DNA of 64,000 nt from Streptomyces griseoviridis (GTDB lineage: Bacteria; Actinomycetota; Actinomycetes; Streptomycetales; Streptomycetaceae), in contig BMSM01000001.1 in NCBI GenBank assembly GCA_014649155.1, positions 248,001 to 312,000 of the forward strand. Direction: 5' to 3'. The notes under the pieces were generated by a model. That model made no database searches and was not told where the DNA came from. It worked only from the letters and a program-made list of their open reading frames with translations. Position 1 is the first letter of the stretch, and the number at the start of each line of letters is the position of its first letter. Positions 42,314 to 50,085 of the stretch are shown here, piece by piece. The translations under genes were made by a program, and so were the position numbers.

Positions 42314-43471
42314 TCAGGGCGCCGTGGCCGTCCTCCGCAGCCGTTCGTTGCGTCGCGCCAGCGCCTCGGCGGTGGCGGGGAAGAGCGCCGAACCGCCCGC
42401 GTCGACCCGTGCCTGGGTCCGTTCGACGAGCCCGCGCAGACCGCCTTCGTAGGCGGCGAAGGCCGCGCGGTGGCCGGTCCGGGCGGCCAGCGAGGCGGCG
42501 AGCGCCTGCGCGCCGATCAGGGCGAGGCTGGTCCCCTGCCCGGTCAGGAACGACGGGGCGTGGGCGGCGTCGCCGAGGAGCGCGACCCGGCCCCGTGACC
42601 AGCCCGGCATGCGGATCTGGCTCACGGTGTCGAAGAACGGGTCGTCCGCGCGGCGCAGCGCGTCGACCATGGCGGGGATCTCCCAGCCGGCGCCGGCGAA
42701 GGCGGCGGTGACGAGGTCGCGGCCTGCCGCTGGGTCGCGCAGGGCCTCGGCGGGCGGTTCGGGGTGGGCGAAGGCGAGCAGCGCGTGCAGTGCGGCGCTG
42801 TCCCCGGCCGCGTAGAGCGCCGCGGCCCGCCCGGGGGTGTTCCAGACCAGCACCTCGTGGGAGAGCGCGAGGGTGTTGGGCAGGGCGAACAGGGCGAAGC
42901 AGTACCCCAGGTGGCGGCGGAAGGGCGGTTCGGGGCCGAAGACGAGTTCCCGGGTGCCCGAGTGCATGCCGTCGGCGCCCAGGACCAGGTCGAAGCCGCG
43001 CCGGACGCCGCTGCGGAAGGTGACGTCGACGCCGTGCGCGTGGTCCGTGAGCGTCTCCGCGCAGTCGCCGAACACGAACTCCACGTCGTCCCGGACGGCT
43101 TCGTACAGCGCCCGGACCAGTTCCCCGCGCGGCACCTCGACGTCCTCGTCCGTGCCGCCGCCGACCGCCCGGGGGGCGACCGCGGCCACCGCGGTGCCGT
43201 CGGCGTCGAGGAAGGTCAGCCGGCGCGACGCGAGGTGCGCGTCCCGCAGCCGCGGCAGGATGCCCATCCGGCGCACCACCTCGACCGCGTCGCCCCGCAC
43301 GTCGATCGGGTAGCCGCCGCCCCGCAGGCCGGCGGCCTTCTCCACCACCGTCACCTCGAAGCCGTACCGGCGCAGCCAGAACGCCACGGCGGGACCGGCG
43401 ATGCTCGCGCCGGAGACGAGGACCGTGCGCCTCGCCGCGCCGCCCGTGCTCCGGTTCGTACGGATGCTCAT
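42314..43471 (-). CDS. FAD-dependent monooxygenase (group A, TetX/RebC-like)
   Basis: This 385-residue enzyme has the FAD-binding start TVLVSGASIAGPAVAFWLRR, in which the Rossmann glycine loop reads GASIAG, then the DG motif GADGMHSGTRELVFG and the GD motif GRVALLGDAAHAPSFLTGQG. These motifs define aromatic hydroxylases that act on phenolic antibiotics and pigments. Its ATG overlaps the MFS exporter stop (ATGA at 43471-43468), so the two are translated together, a common arrangement for antibiotic modification plus efflux. The substrate is unknown. Confidence 0.87.
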   Translation of the reverse strand: MSIRTNRSTGGAARRTVLVSGASIAGPAVAFWLRRYGFEVTVVEKAAGLRGGGYPIDVRGDAVEVVRRMGILPRLRDAHLASRRLTFLDADGTAVAAVAPRAVGGGTDEDVEVPRGELVRALYEAVRDDVEFVFGDCAETLTDHAHGVDVTFRSGVRRGFDLVLGADGMHSGTRELVFGPEPPFRRHLGYCFALFALPNTLALSHEVLVWNTPGRAAALYAAGDSAALHALLAFAHPEPPAEALRDPAAGRDLVTAAFAGAGWEIPAMVDALRRADDPFFDTVSQIRMPGWSRGRVALLGDAAHAPSFLTGQGTSLALIGAQALAASLAARTGHRAAFAAYEGGLRGLVERTQARVDAGGSALFPATAEALARRNERLRRTATAP

Positions 43472-44931
43472 GCGTCGACTCCCGGGGTGGTGCGCGCGGT
43501 CGGGGCGGGGCGCGGCGGCGGCGGGCCGCCGCCGGGGCGGGTGGCGCGTGCGAGCCGGACGGCCAGGGCCGAGGCGAGCGCGAACGCGGCACAGGCGAGG
43601 GCGACGCAGCCGAACACGCCGGCCGCCGAGTTCACCGGGTCGCCGGCCGGGCCCACGGCGGTCGACTTCAGGACGGCCGCGCCGGTGAAGTCCAGCACCA
43701 CCGACCCGGTCGAGACCATCACCATGACCAGGCTGGACACGATGCCCTGCCGTTCCGCGGCGGCGAGGCTGCCCGCCATGTTGAAGCCGGAGGTCCCGAG
43801 CGCCCCGACCGTGACGCCCAGCAGGAATCCGCAGCAGAGCGCGACGGGCAGCCGGGAGACCCCGAGGAACATCCCGGCGGTCACCACCGTGCCGAGCAGG
43901 ACCGCCCCCGCGAGGGTCCGGGCGGGCCCGACGCGGACGGCGAGCCAGCCGGCGGCCGGGCCGCCGAGCGTGACGCCGAGTCCGGGCCCGGCGAGCAGCA
44001 GCGCCACTGACCCCTGGCCGGCCAGCCCGTACCCGAGGTGCTGGTCCGGCGAGACGTCGCTGACGAGCGGGATCAGCTGGAGCGTGCTCTGGTACGCGCC
44101 GGTGGCGAGGAAGACGACGAGGAGCATGAGCAGGAGCGGCCCGCGCAGGTCCCTGACGTCGATCAGGGGATCGGGTTTCCGCCTCGACACCAGGAACCAC
44201 CGGACCGACGCGGCGGCACCGCCGGCGAGCAGGGCCAGCGGGCCGGGGGCGAGCCAGCCGAGGTCCGGGCCCAGGCTGACGTAGCCGAGGGTCCCGCCGA
44301 GGCCGCCGCCGAGCAGGAGGGCGCCGCCGAAGTCGACCGAGCCGGGGGTCCTGACCGAGGACTCGGGCAGGAGGAAGCGCACGCAGAGCGCCATCAGGGC
44401 CGCGACGGAGGCCGACAGCACGAACAGGACCTGGAAGCCGAACTCCGTGGCCAGCTTCTCGATCAGGAACCGGGAGGCGATGTTGAGCACCGCCGAACCG
44501 GAGGTCACGATCCCGACGACGACCATGGCGACGCGGGGCGCGCAGGCGTCGCGGACGATCGTGACGGAGAGGAACATGGCGGCCAGCGCCGCCCCTTGCA
44601 GCATGCGTCCCGGCACGAACAGCCAGAGCCCCGGGGCCACGGCGCACAGCAGGGCCCCCGCACAGCTCAGCAGCAGCGTCAGGACGAGCACCCGGCGTTT
44701 GCCGTGGAGGTCGGCGCTCTTGCCTAACAGGGGCGCCCACATCACCCCGGCCAGCATCGCGGTGGCGTTGAGCCACGCCGTCTGGTCGGTGCCGAAGTGG
44801 TCGAGCATCTCCGGCAGGACGACCAGCGGCGCGGCGATGGCCGAGTCGACGACGAAGTTCACCAGGGCCAGCACGGCTACCAGGCCGACGAGCCGCCCCC
44901 CGCTCACACGGGTTCCTTGGTTCCCGCTCAC
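43468..44931 (-). CDS. MFS transporter (drug efflux type)
   Basis: This 487-residue protein has 14 predicted helices. It opens LVGLVAVLALVNFVVDSAIA, has the loop motif LLGKSADLHGKRRVLVLTLL, and a mid-protein linker followed by more helices. GTG 44931 follows AAGGAG. Unlike the first MFS gene, its helix-1 motif lacks the usual DHA2 consensus and its helix-5 region reads SGSAVLNIASRFLIE. Cotranscription with a flavin monooxygenase and a divergent TetR repressor points to self-protection or xenobiotic efflux. Confidence 0.86.
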   Translation of the reverse strand: MSGNQGTRVSGGRLVGLVAVLALVNFVVDSAIAAPLVVLPEMLDHFGTDQTAWLNATAMLAGVMWAPLLGKSADLHGKRRVLVLTLLLSCAGALLCAVAPGLWLFVPGRMLQGAALAAMFLSVTIVRDACAPRVAMVVVGIVTSGSAVLNIASRFLIEKLATEFGFQVLFVLSASVAALMALCVRFLLPESSVRTPGSVDFGGALLLGGGLGGTLGYVSLGPDLGWLAPGPLALLAGGAAASVRWFLVSRRKPDPLIDVRDLRGPLLLMLLVVFLATGAYQSTLQLIPLVSDVSPDQHLGYGLAGQGSVALLLAGPGLGVTLGGPAAGWLAVRVGPARTLAGAVLLGTVVTAGMFLGVSRLPVALCCGFLLGVTVGALGTSGFNMAGSLAAAERQGIVSSLVMVMVSTGSVVLDFTGAAVLKSTAVGPAGDPVNSAAGVFGCVALACAAFALASALAVRLARATRPGGGPPPPRPAPTARTTPGVDA

Positions 44932-44955
44932 ACGGACTCCTTAAGATACGTATTG

Positions 44956-44994
44956 GTTTCTTATTCGGGACAGTAGAGTACGCCGACAAGAAAC
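44956..44994. promoter_or_regulatory. Candidate TetR operator
   Basis: GTTTCTT (44956-44962) and AAGAAAC (44988-44994) are exact complements overlapping the MFS promoter. A third related word, GGTTCTT, follows at 45001-45007, nine bases before the tetR-type gene's GTG. This is the expected place for autorepression and for control of the MFS operon. Confidence 0.45.
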
Positions 44995-44999
44995 GTCAA
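44970..44999 (-). promoter_or_regulatory. Promoter of MFS-monooxygenase operon
   Basis: The minus strand reads TTGACG (44999-44994), an 18-bp spacer, then TACTGT (44975-44970). This is a good housekeeping-type promoter 39 bases before the MFS start. Confidence 0.6.
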
Positions 45000-45016
45000 A
45001 GGTTCTTGGGAGAGTT

Positions 45017-45595
45017 GTGGGCAGACGGCGCGGCGAAACGCTGGAGGCGGCGATCCTCGACGCGGCCTGGGACGAGCTGAGCGAGCGGGGGTACGCGAAC
45101 CTCACCGTGGAGTCCGTCGCCCGCCGGGCCGGCACCAGCAAGCCGGTGCTCTACCGGCGCTGGGCGGACAAGCGCGAGCTGGTCGAGGCGGCGGTCGTCC
45201 GCCGGCACGCCGCCCAGTCGGTCGCCCCGGCCGACACCGGGTCCCTGCGCGGTGACCTGATCGCCACCCTCATCGAACTGGGGGAGACCCGGGGGCCGTT
45301 CCTCACGCAGCTCAGCCTGCTGCTGGCCGGCTACTTCACCGAGACCGAGACCGGCTTCACCGAGCTGCGCGAGCTGTTCCTCGCCGGCCGCCGCTCCGGG
45401 GCCGACGTGATCATGCGGCGCGCCGTCGAGCGCGGCGAGATCGACCCGGACCGGCTCACACCGCGGATCGCCGCGCTCCCCTTCGACCTGCTGCGCGCGG
45501 AGGCGATGATGACGCTGCGGCCGGTCGGGCGGGAGGCGGTCGAGGAGATCGTCGACACGGTCTTCCTCCCGCTGGTGCGCCCCGGGGGCCGCTGA
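45017..45595 (+). CDS. TetR family transcriptional regulator
   Basis: This 192-residue protein starts with GTG 45017 after GGGAGAG. The helix-turn-helix region is AAILDAAWDELSERGYANLT, VESVARRAGTSKPVLYRRWA. The C-terminal helical domain matches the TetR_C type with AGYFTETETGFTELRELFLA. It is divergent from the MFS/monooxygenase operon, which it likely represses until the exported compound binds. It is convergent with nasA, with 12 bp between the stops. Confidence 0.92.
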   Translation: MGRRRGETLEAAILDAAWDELSERGYANLTVESVARRAGTSKPVLYRRWADKRELVEAAVVRRHAAQSVAPADTGSLRGDLIATLIELGETRGPFLTQLSLLLAGYFTETETGFTELRELFLAGRRSGADVIMRRAVERGEIDPDRLTPRIAALPFDLLRAEAMMTLRPVGREAVEEIVDTVFLPLVRPGGR

Positions 45596-45607
45596 GGCGC
45601 CCGGACC

Positions 45608-47776
45608 TCAGGAAGCCGCCACCACCGCGTTCCCCGCCTCCACCGCGTCTCCCGCCTCCGCCGCTTCTCCGGCTTCCGCCGCGTTCGCCGTGTCCGCCGC
45701 GCTCACCGTCTCCACCCGCACCGCGCACACCTTGAACTCCGGCATCCGCGAGGTCGGGTCGAGCGCCGGGTTGGTCAGGGTGTTCGCGCGGCCCTCGCCC
45801 GGCCAGTGGAACGGCATGAACACCGTGTCGGGGCGGATGCCGGTCGTGATGCGGGCCGGGGCGACCGCCCGCCCCCGGCGCGAGACGACCGCCACCGGAT
45901 CGCCCTCGGCCGCGCCGAGCCGCGCCGCCAGCCGGGGGTGCAGCTCCACGAACGGGCCCGGCGCGGCGGCGTTCAGCTCGTCCACCCGCCGGGTCTGCGC
46001 ACCGGACTGGTACTGCGCCACGACCCGCCCGGTGGTGAGCAGGACGGGGTACTCGTCGTCGGGTTCCTCGGCGGCCGGCCGGTGCGAGACGGGCACGAAC
46101 CGGGCCCGCCCGTCCTCCGTGGCGAACCGGTCGAGGAAGAGGCGGGGCGTGCCGGGATGGTCCCCCGTGTCACCGGCGGGGCACGGCCAGAAGACGCCGC
46201 CCTCCTCGGCCAGCCGCCCGTAGCTGATCCCGGAGTAGTCCGCGAGGCCGCCCGCGCTCGCCCGGCGCAGTTCCTCGAAGACCTCCTCCGGGTCGGCCGG
46301 GAACCCCTTCTCCACGCCGAGCCGGTCGGCCAGTTCGCGCAGCACCTCCAGGTCGCTGCGGACCCCGTCCGGCGGGGTGATCGCCCGGCGCCGCAGCAGC
46401 ACCCGGCCCTCCAGGCTGGTCGTCGTCCCCGACTCCTCCGCCCACTGCGTCACCGGCAGCACGACGTCGGCGAGTTCGGCCGTCTCCGACAGCACCACGT
46501 CGCACACGGCGAGGAACTCCAGCGACCGCAGCCGCTCCTCCACATGGGCCGCGCGGGGCGCCGACACCACCGGGTTGGAGCCCATCAGCAGCAGGGTGCG
46601 GATGTCCGTGCCGAGCGCGTCCAGCAGTTCGTAGGCGCTGCGTCCCGGTCCCGGCAGGGAGTCGGGGTCCACGCCCCACACCTCGGCGACGTGCCGCCGC
46701 GCCTCGGGGTCGGTCAGCTTGCGGTAGCCGGGCAACTGGTCGGCCTTCTGCCCGTGTTCGCGCCCGCCCTGCCCGTTTCCCTGCCCGGTCAGACAGCCGT
46801 ACCCGGACAGCGGGCGCCCGGCCCGTCCGGTCGCCAGGCACAGGTTGATCCACGCGCCGACCGTGTCCGTGCCCTTGGACTGCTGCTCGGGGCCGCGCGC
46901 GGTCAGCACCATCGCCGCCTCGGGCTCGCAGAACATCCGCACCGCCTCCCGCAGTCGCGGCACCGGCACGCCCGTGATCCGCTCCACGTACTCCGGCCAG
47001 TGCGCCATCGCCGCCGCCCGTGCCTCCGTCCAGCCGGAGGTCCGCTCGGCCACGTACTCCTCGTCGACCCGGCCCTCGGCGACGACCAGGTGCAGCAGGC
47101 CCAGCGCCAGCGCCAGGTCCGTCCCCGGGCGGGGCGCGAGGTGCAGGTCGGCCTGTTCGGCGGTCCTCGTGCGGCGCGGGTCGATGACGACCAGCGTGCC
47201 GCCGTTCTCCTTCAGCTCGGTGAGGAAGCGCAGCGCGGGCGGCATGGTCTCGGCGAGGTTGGAGCCGACCAGGATCACGCAGCCGGTGCGCGGGATGTCC
47301 TCCAGCGGGAACGGCAGCCCCCGGTCCAGCCCGAACGCCTTGGTGCCGGCCGCCGCCGCCGACGACATGCAGAACCGCCCGTTGTAGTCGATCTGGGAGG
47401 TCCCCAGCACCACCCGGGCGAACTTCCCCAGCGCGTACGCCTTCTCGTTGGTCAGCCCGCCCCCGCCGAACACGCCGAGCGCGTCCGGGCCGTGCTCCGC
47501 GCGCACCCGCGTCAGGTGCGCCGCGATCCGGTCCAGCGCCTCGTCCCACGTGGCCGGCACCAGCACGCCGCCCTCCCGCACCAGCGGCGAGGTCAGCCGC
47601 ACCCGGGACGACAGCACGGCCGGCGCCGTCCGCCCCTTGCCGCACAGCGCACCCCGGTTCACCGGGAAGTCCGCGCGCTCGGACACCTCCACGGTCCCGT
47701 CGGCGGCCGGCGTCAGATTCATCCCGCACTGCAGGGCGCAGTACGGGCAGTGCGTGGGCGTCGCGGAGTTCTGCAT
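45608..47776 (-). CDS. nasA: Assimilatory nitrate reductase catalytic subunit
   Basis: This 722-residue molybdopterin (bis-MGD) enzyme reduces nitrate to nitrite. The N-terminal [4Fe-4S] motif is complete (Cys10, 13, 17 and 45: CPYCALQC and GALCGKG). Further features are GGGGLTNEKAYALGKFARVV, IDYNGRFCMSS (the Cys that normally coordinates molybdenum), VLVGSNLAETMPPALRFLTE-type MGD binding and the C-terminal VLLTTGRVVAQYQSGAQTRR domain. The last 30 residues are an Ala/Glu-rich repeat tail (AANAAEAGEAAEAG-like), an odd species-specific extension. There is no signal peptide, so it is cytoplasmic. It works with the flavoprotein and NirBD encoded at 35638-39817. Confidence 0.93.
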   Translation of the reverse strand: MQNSATPTHCPYCALQCGMNLTPAADGTVEVSERADFPVNRGALCGKGRTAPAVLSSRVRLTSPLVREGGVLVPATWDEALDRIAAHLTRVRAEHGPDALGVFGGGGLTNEKAYALGKFARVVLGTSQIDYNGRFCMSSAAAAGTKAFGLDRGLPFPLEDIPRTGCVILVGSNLAETMPPALRFLTELKENGGTLVVIDPRRTRTAEQADLHLAPRPGTDLALALGLLHLVVAEGRVDEEYVAERTSGWTEARAAAMAHWPEYVERITGVPVPRLREAVRMFCEPEAAMVLTARGPEQQSKGTDTVGAWINLCLATGRAGRPLSGYGCLTGQGNGQGGREHGQKADQLPGYRKLTDPEARRHVAEVWGVDPDSLPGPGRSAYELLDALGTDIRTLLLMGSNPVVSAPRAAHVEERLRSLEFLAVCDVVLSETAELADVVLPVTQWAEESGTTTSLEGRVLLRRRAITPPDGVRSDLEVLRELADRLGVEKGFPADPEEVFEELRRASAGGLADYSGISYGRLAEEGGVFWPCPAGDTGDHPGTPRLFLDRFATEDGRARFVPVSHRPAAEEPDDEYPVLLTTGRVVAQYQSGAQTRRVDELNAAAPGPFVELHPRLAARLGAAEGDPVAVVSRRGRAVAPARITTGIRPDTVFMPFHWPGEGRANTLTNPALDPTSRMPEFKVCAVRVETVSAADTANAAEAGEAAEAGDAVEAGNAVVAAS

Positions 47777-47797
47777 ACCGCCCAGCGTGCGTCGCCC

Positions 47798-47838
47798 GTG
47801 TTACGCGGCCCGGCGGCTCCCTGTTACACGGGCGGCAC
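47798..47838. promoter_or_regulatory. GlnR-like motifs upstream of nasA
   Basis: GTTAC words occur at 47800-47804 and 47823-47827 on the plus strand. The second reads GTTAC-ACGGGC-GGCAC, resembling the gTnAC-n6-GnnAC GlnR half-site arrangement, 47 bases before the nasA start. The match is partial. Confidence 0.4.
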
Positions 47839-47873
47839 GGCGGCCTCCCCGCCGCGTCCGGCCCGCCGTGAGG

Positions 47874-48593
47874 TCAGCGGCCGGCGTCCCGGGGGAGAGG
47901 CGCCGCGGGCCGGCGGCCGGCGTCCGCCAGGGCCCGCCGTACTCCCGGCTCCTTCGGCCCGAGGAAGCGCGGGTCCGGTTCGAACGTCACGTCCAGCACC
48001 GCCTTGCCCGCCGCGAAGAGCTCCCGCACCGCCCCGTAGTACCAGGTCACGTCGTGCCGGTCGGCCACCCCGACGCCGTACGACGCCACCCCCGCCGCCC
48101 GGCACAGCGCCACCGCCCGCCGGATGTGGAAGCCCTGGCTGATCAGGACGGCCCGGTCCACCCCGAAGACCTCCTTCGCGCGCACGCAGGAGTCCCAGGT
48201 GTCGAACCCCGCGTAGTCGCTGACGATCCGCGCGTCGGGCACCCCGTGCCGGACCAGGTACGTCCGCATCGCGTCCGGCTCGTCGTAGTCCTCGCGGCTG
48301 TTGTCCCCGGTGACCAGGACGACCTCGATCCGGCCCGCCCGGTACAGCGCGGCCGCCGCGTCCAGCCGGTGCGCCAGGTACGGCGACGGCTCGCCGTCCC
48401 ACAGCCCCGCGCCGAACACCACCGCGACGTCGGTGCGCGGCGCGCCGGCCACCGTGCCCGCCCGGCCGCCCGTCGTCACGTACAGCCAGGTCGGCGGCAG
48501 CAGCGCCAGCACGCACCCCGCCGCCACGGCCTGTGTCAGCCGCCGCCACCCGGCCCTGGTGCGCGGCAGCCGGAGCCGCCTCGGTCCCCGCAT
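47874..48593 (-). CDS. SanA/YdcF-like DUF218 membrane protein
   Basis: This 239-residue protein has a signal anchor (LTQAVAAGCVLALLPPTWLY) and an extracytoplasmic DUF218 domain: VAVVFGAGLWDGEPSPYLAH, RIEVVLVTGDNSREDYDEPD, VSDYAGFDTWDSCVRAKEVF and AVLISQGFHIRRAVALCRAA. SanA-type proteins affect envelope permeability (vancomycin sensitivity in enterobacteria); the enzymatic reaction is unknown. It starts with ATG 48593. It is divergent from the chelatase gene, with a 9-bp dyad between them. Confidence 0.88.
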   Translation of the reverse strand: MRGPRRLRLPRTRAGWRRLTQAVAAGCVLALLPPTWLYVTTGGRAGTVAGAPRTDVAVVFGAGLWDGEPSPYLAHRLDAAAALYRAGRIEVVLVTGDNSREDYDEPDAMRTYLVRHGVPDARIVSDYAGFDTWDSCVRAKEVFGVDRAVLISQGFHIRRAVALCRAAGVASYGVGVADRHDVTWYYGAVRELFAAGKAVLDVTFEPDPRFLGPKEPGVRRALADAGRRPAAPLPRDAGR

Positions 48594-48732
48594 GTACGTT
48601 TCCCCTCCCGGCGGTCCGCCCCCGCTTTTCAGGGACGCCCACCCGGCCCGCGCGGTTCACCCCCGCCGGGAAGCGCAGGTCAGGACGCCTCACACGGGCC
48701 GCCCCCGGGCGGTGATCCGCCGGAAAACACCC

Positions 48733-48772
48733 GTGACGCCCAGGCAACGGGGCGGCAACCTCCGGGCGTCAC
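48733..48772. promoter_or_regulatory. 9-bp inverted repeat upstream of the chelatase
   Basis: GTGACGCCC (48733-48741) and GGGCGTCAC (48764-48772) are exact complements with a 22-nt loop. They end ten bases before the chelatase ATG, a position that suits a repressor site or an RNA stem that hides the start. Confidence 0.5.
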
Positions 48773-48781
48773 GATCGCCGC

Positions 48782-49579
48782 ATGACGGTGACGACGGTGA
48801 CGACAGCGACGCGGACGACCGGCACACGGTGCTTCCCGGGCGGGGACGACGGGCCGCCCGCGCTGGTCGTCGTCGCCCACGGCAGCCGCGACCCGCGCGC
48901 CCTGCGCACCGTGCGCGCCCTCCTGGACCGGGTCCGCGCCCGGCGTCCCGGCCTCCCCGTCCACCTCGGCCACATCGAGCTGAACGCCCCCCTGCTCTCC
49001 GACACGCTCGCCGCCCTCGGCGACCGGCGGGCCGTCCTCGTCCCGCTCCTCCTCAGCCGTGGCTACCACGTCAAACGGGACATCCCCGAGACGGCCGCCG
49101 CCTTCCCGGTCCGCGCCCGGGTGGCCCGCCCGCTCGGCCCGCACCCCCTCCTCGTGGACGCCCTGCACGGCCGCCTCGCCGAGGCCGGCTGGGACCGCCG
49201 GCCCGGCGACGCGGTCGTCCTCGCCGCCGCCGGCTCCCGCGACCCGGACTCCGCGACCGACACCGGCCGCACCGCCCGGCTCCTCGCCGCGCGTCTCGGC
49301 GTCCCGGTCGTCCCCGCCTACGCCACCACCGCCGCGCCGACCGTCCCGGCCGCGCTCGCCGCGCTGGACTCCGCCGGGCATCGGCGTATCGCCGTCGCCT
49401 CCTGCTTCACGGCGCCGGGACGCTTCGCCACGGAGTGCGCGGCGGCGGCGCCCTGGACCACGTCGGCGCCCCTGGGCACCCACCCGGCCATGGCCGAGCT
49501 GCTGCTGCGCCGCTACGAGGAGGCCCTGTCCGATACCCCGACGCCCCTCCGGACCAGGGCCCGGCTCCAGCCGGCGTAA
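48782..49579 (+). CDS. Sirohydrochlorin ferrochelatase (CbiX/SirB type)
   Basis: This 265-residue enzyme inserts iron (or cobalt) into sirohydrochlorin. It begins MTVTTVTTATRTTGTRCFPG, then LVVVAHGSRDPRALRTVRAL with the metal-binding His, VHLGHIELNAPLLSDTLAAL, VLVPLLLSRGYHVKRDIPET and the second half VVLAAAGSRDPDSATDTGRT, showing the two CbiX-like repeats fused. Proximity to nirBD and nasA supports a siroheme role for nitrite reductase. It starts with ATG 48782; no strong ribosome binding site is visible. Confidence 0.87.
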   Translation: MTVTTVTTATRTTGTRCFPGGDDGPPALVVVAHGSRDPRALRTVRALLDRVRARRPGLPVHLGHIELNAPLLSDTLAALGDRRAVLVPLLLSRGYHVKRDIPETAAAFPVRARVARPLGPHPLLVDALHGRLAEAGWDRRPGDAVVLAAAGSRDPDSATDTGRTARLLAARLGVPVVPAYATTAAPTVPAALAALDSAGHRRIAVASCFTAPGRFATECAAAAPWTTSAPLGTHPAMAELLLRRYEEALSDTPTPLRTRARLQPA

Positions 49580-49648
49580 AACCCCACCCAGCCCGGTCCC
49601 GCCGCGCCCCTTGGGTGTTCGTCGTCCGCGGGCACGTCGTGGCCCTTC

Positions 49649-49717
49649 GCGCAGTTCCCCGCGCCCCTTCGGGGCGCCGGACACCGCGCAAGCCCAAGGG
49701 GCGCGGGGAACTGCGCG
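49649..49717. repeat. 22-bp perfect inverted repeat (REP-like)
   Basis: The arm at 49649-49670 is the exact complement of the arm at 49696-49717 (core GGGGCGCGGGGAACTGCGCG). It lies 70 bp after the chelatase stop and could act as a terminator. The same core opens each direct repeat that follows. Confidence 0.8.
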
Positions 49718-49947
49718 ACGAGCGACGACGCATCCGTACGCGGCTCTTGATCGGATCGGGCAGGTGCGCCCCCCCGTGGACGCCGGCTCCTCCGGCATGC
49801 CTGAGGGGCGCGGGGAACTGCGCGACGAGCGACGACGCATCCGTACGCGGCTCTTGATCGGATCGGGCAGGTGCGCCCCCCGTGGACGCCGGCTCCTCCG
49901 GCGTGCCTGAGGGGCGCGGGGAACTGCGCGACAAGCCACGACGCACC
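49697..49947. repeat. Direct repeats of ~107 bp
   Basis: Units begin AGGGGCGCGGGGAACTGCGC at 49697, 49804 and 49910. The first two are nearly identical over their full length (they share GCATCCGTACGCGGCTCTTG and on); the third is partial. The core is related to that of the 23249-23690 array. No gene is credible in either strand here. Confidence 0.88.
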
Positions 49948-49964
49948 CGCGCCCGGCCCCCCAC

Positions 49965-50057
49965 CGCACCCCCGCACCCCCGCACCCCCGCACCCCCGCA
50001 CCCCGCACCCCCGCACCCCGCACCCCGCACCCCGCACCCCGCACCCCGCACCCCGCA
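49965..50057. repeat. Heptamer microsatellite (GCACCCC)n
   Basis: About a dozen copies of GCACCCC, some with one extra C, run up to 16 bp before the dgt promoter. Such strand-biased C-rich tracts are prone to slippage. Confidence 0.88.
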
Positions 50058-50072
50058 AACCCCCACACCCCG

Positions 50073-50078
50073 TACTGT
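50073..50078 (+). promoter_or_regulatory. Leaderless -10 element of dgt
   Basis: TACTGT ends seven bases before ATG 50086 and no ribosome binding site is present, so transcription probably starts at the A of the start codon. There is no recognisable -35 because the heptamer repeat occupies that position. Confidence 0.55.
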
Positions 50079-50085
50079 CAAAGCC

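Noticed and set aside
48594..48781. Cobalamin or other riboswitch before the chelatase gene
   Set aside because: Only a simple 9-bp dyad is visible; no B12-box-like conserved core could be found by eye.
49965..50057. Replication or transfer origin iterons
   Set aside because: The heptamers form a simple C-rich slippage tract with no AT-rich unwinding region, DnaA boxes or rep/tra genes.
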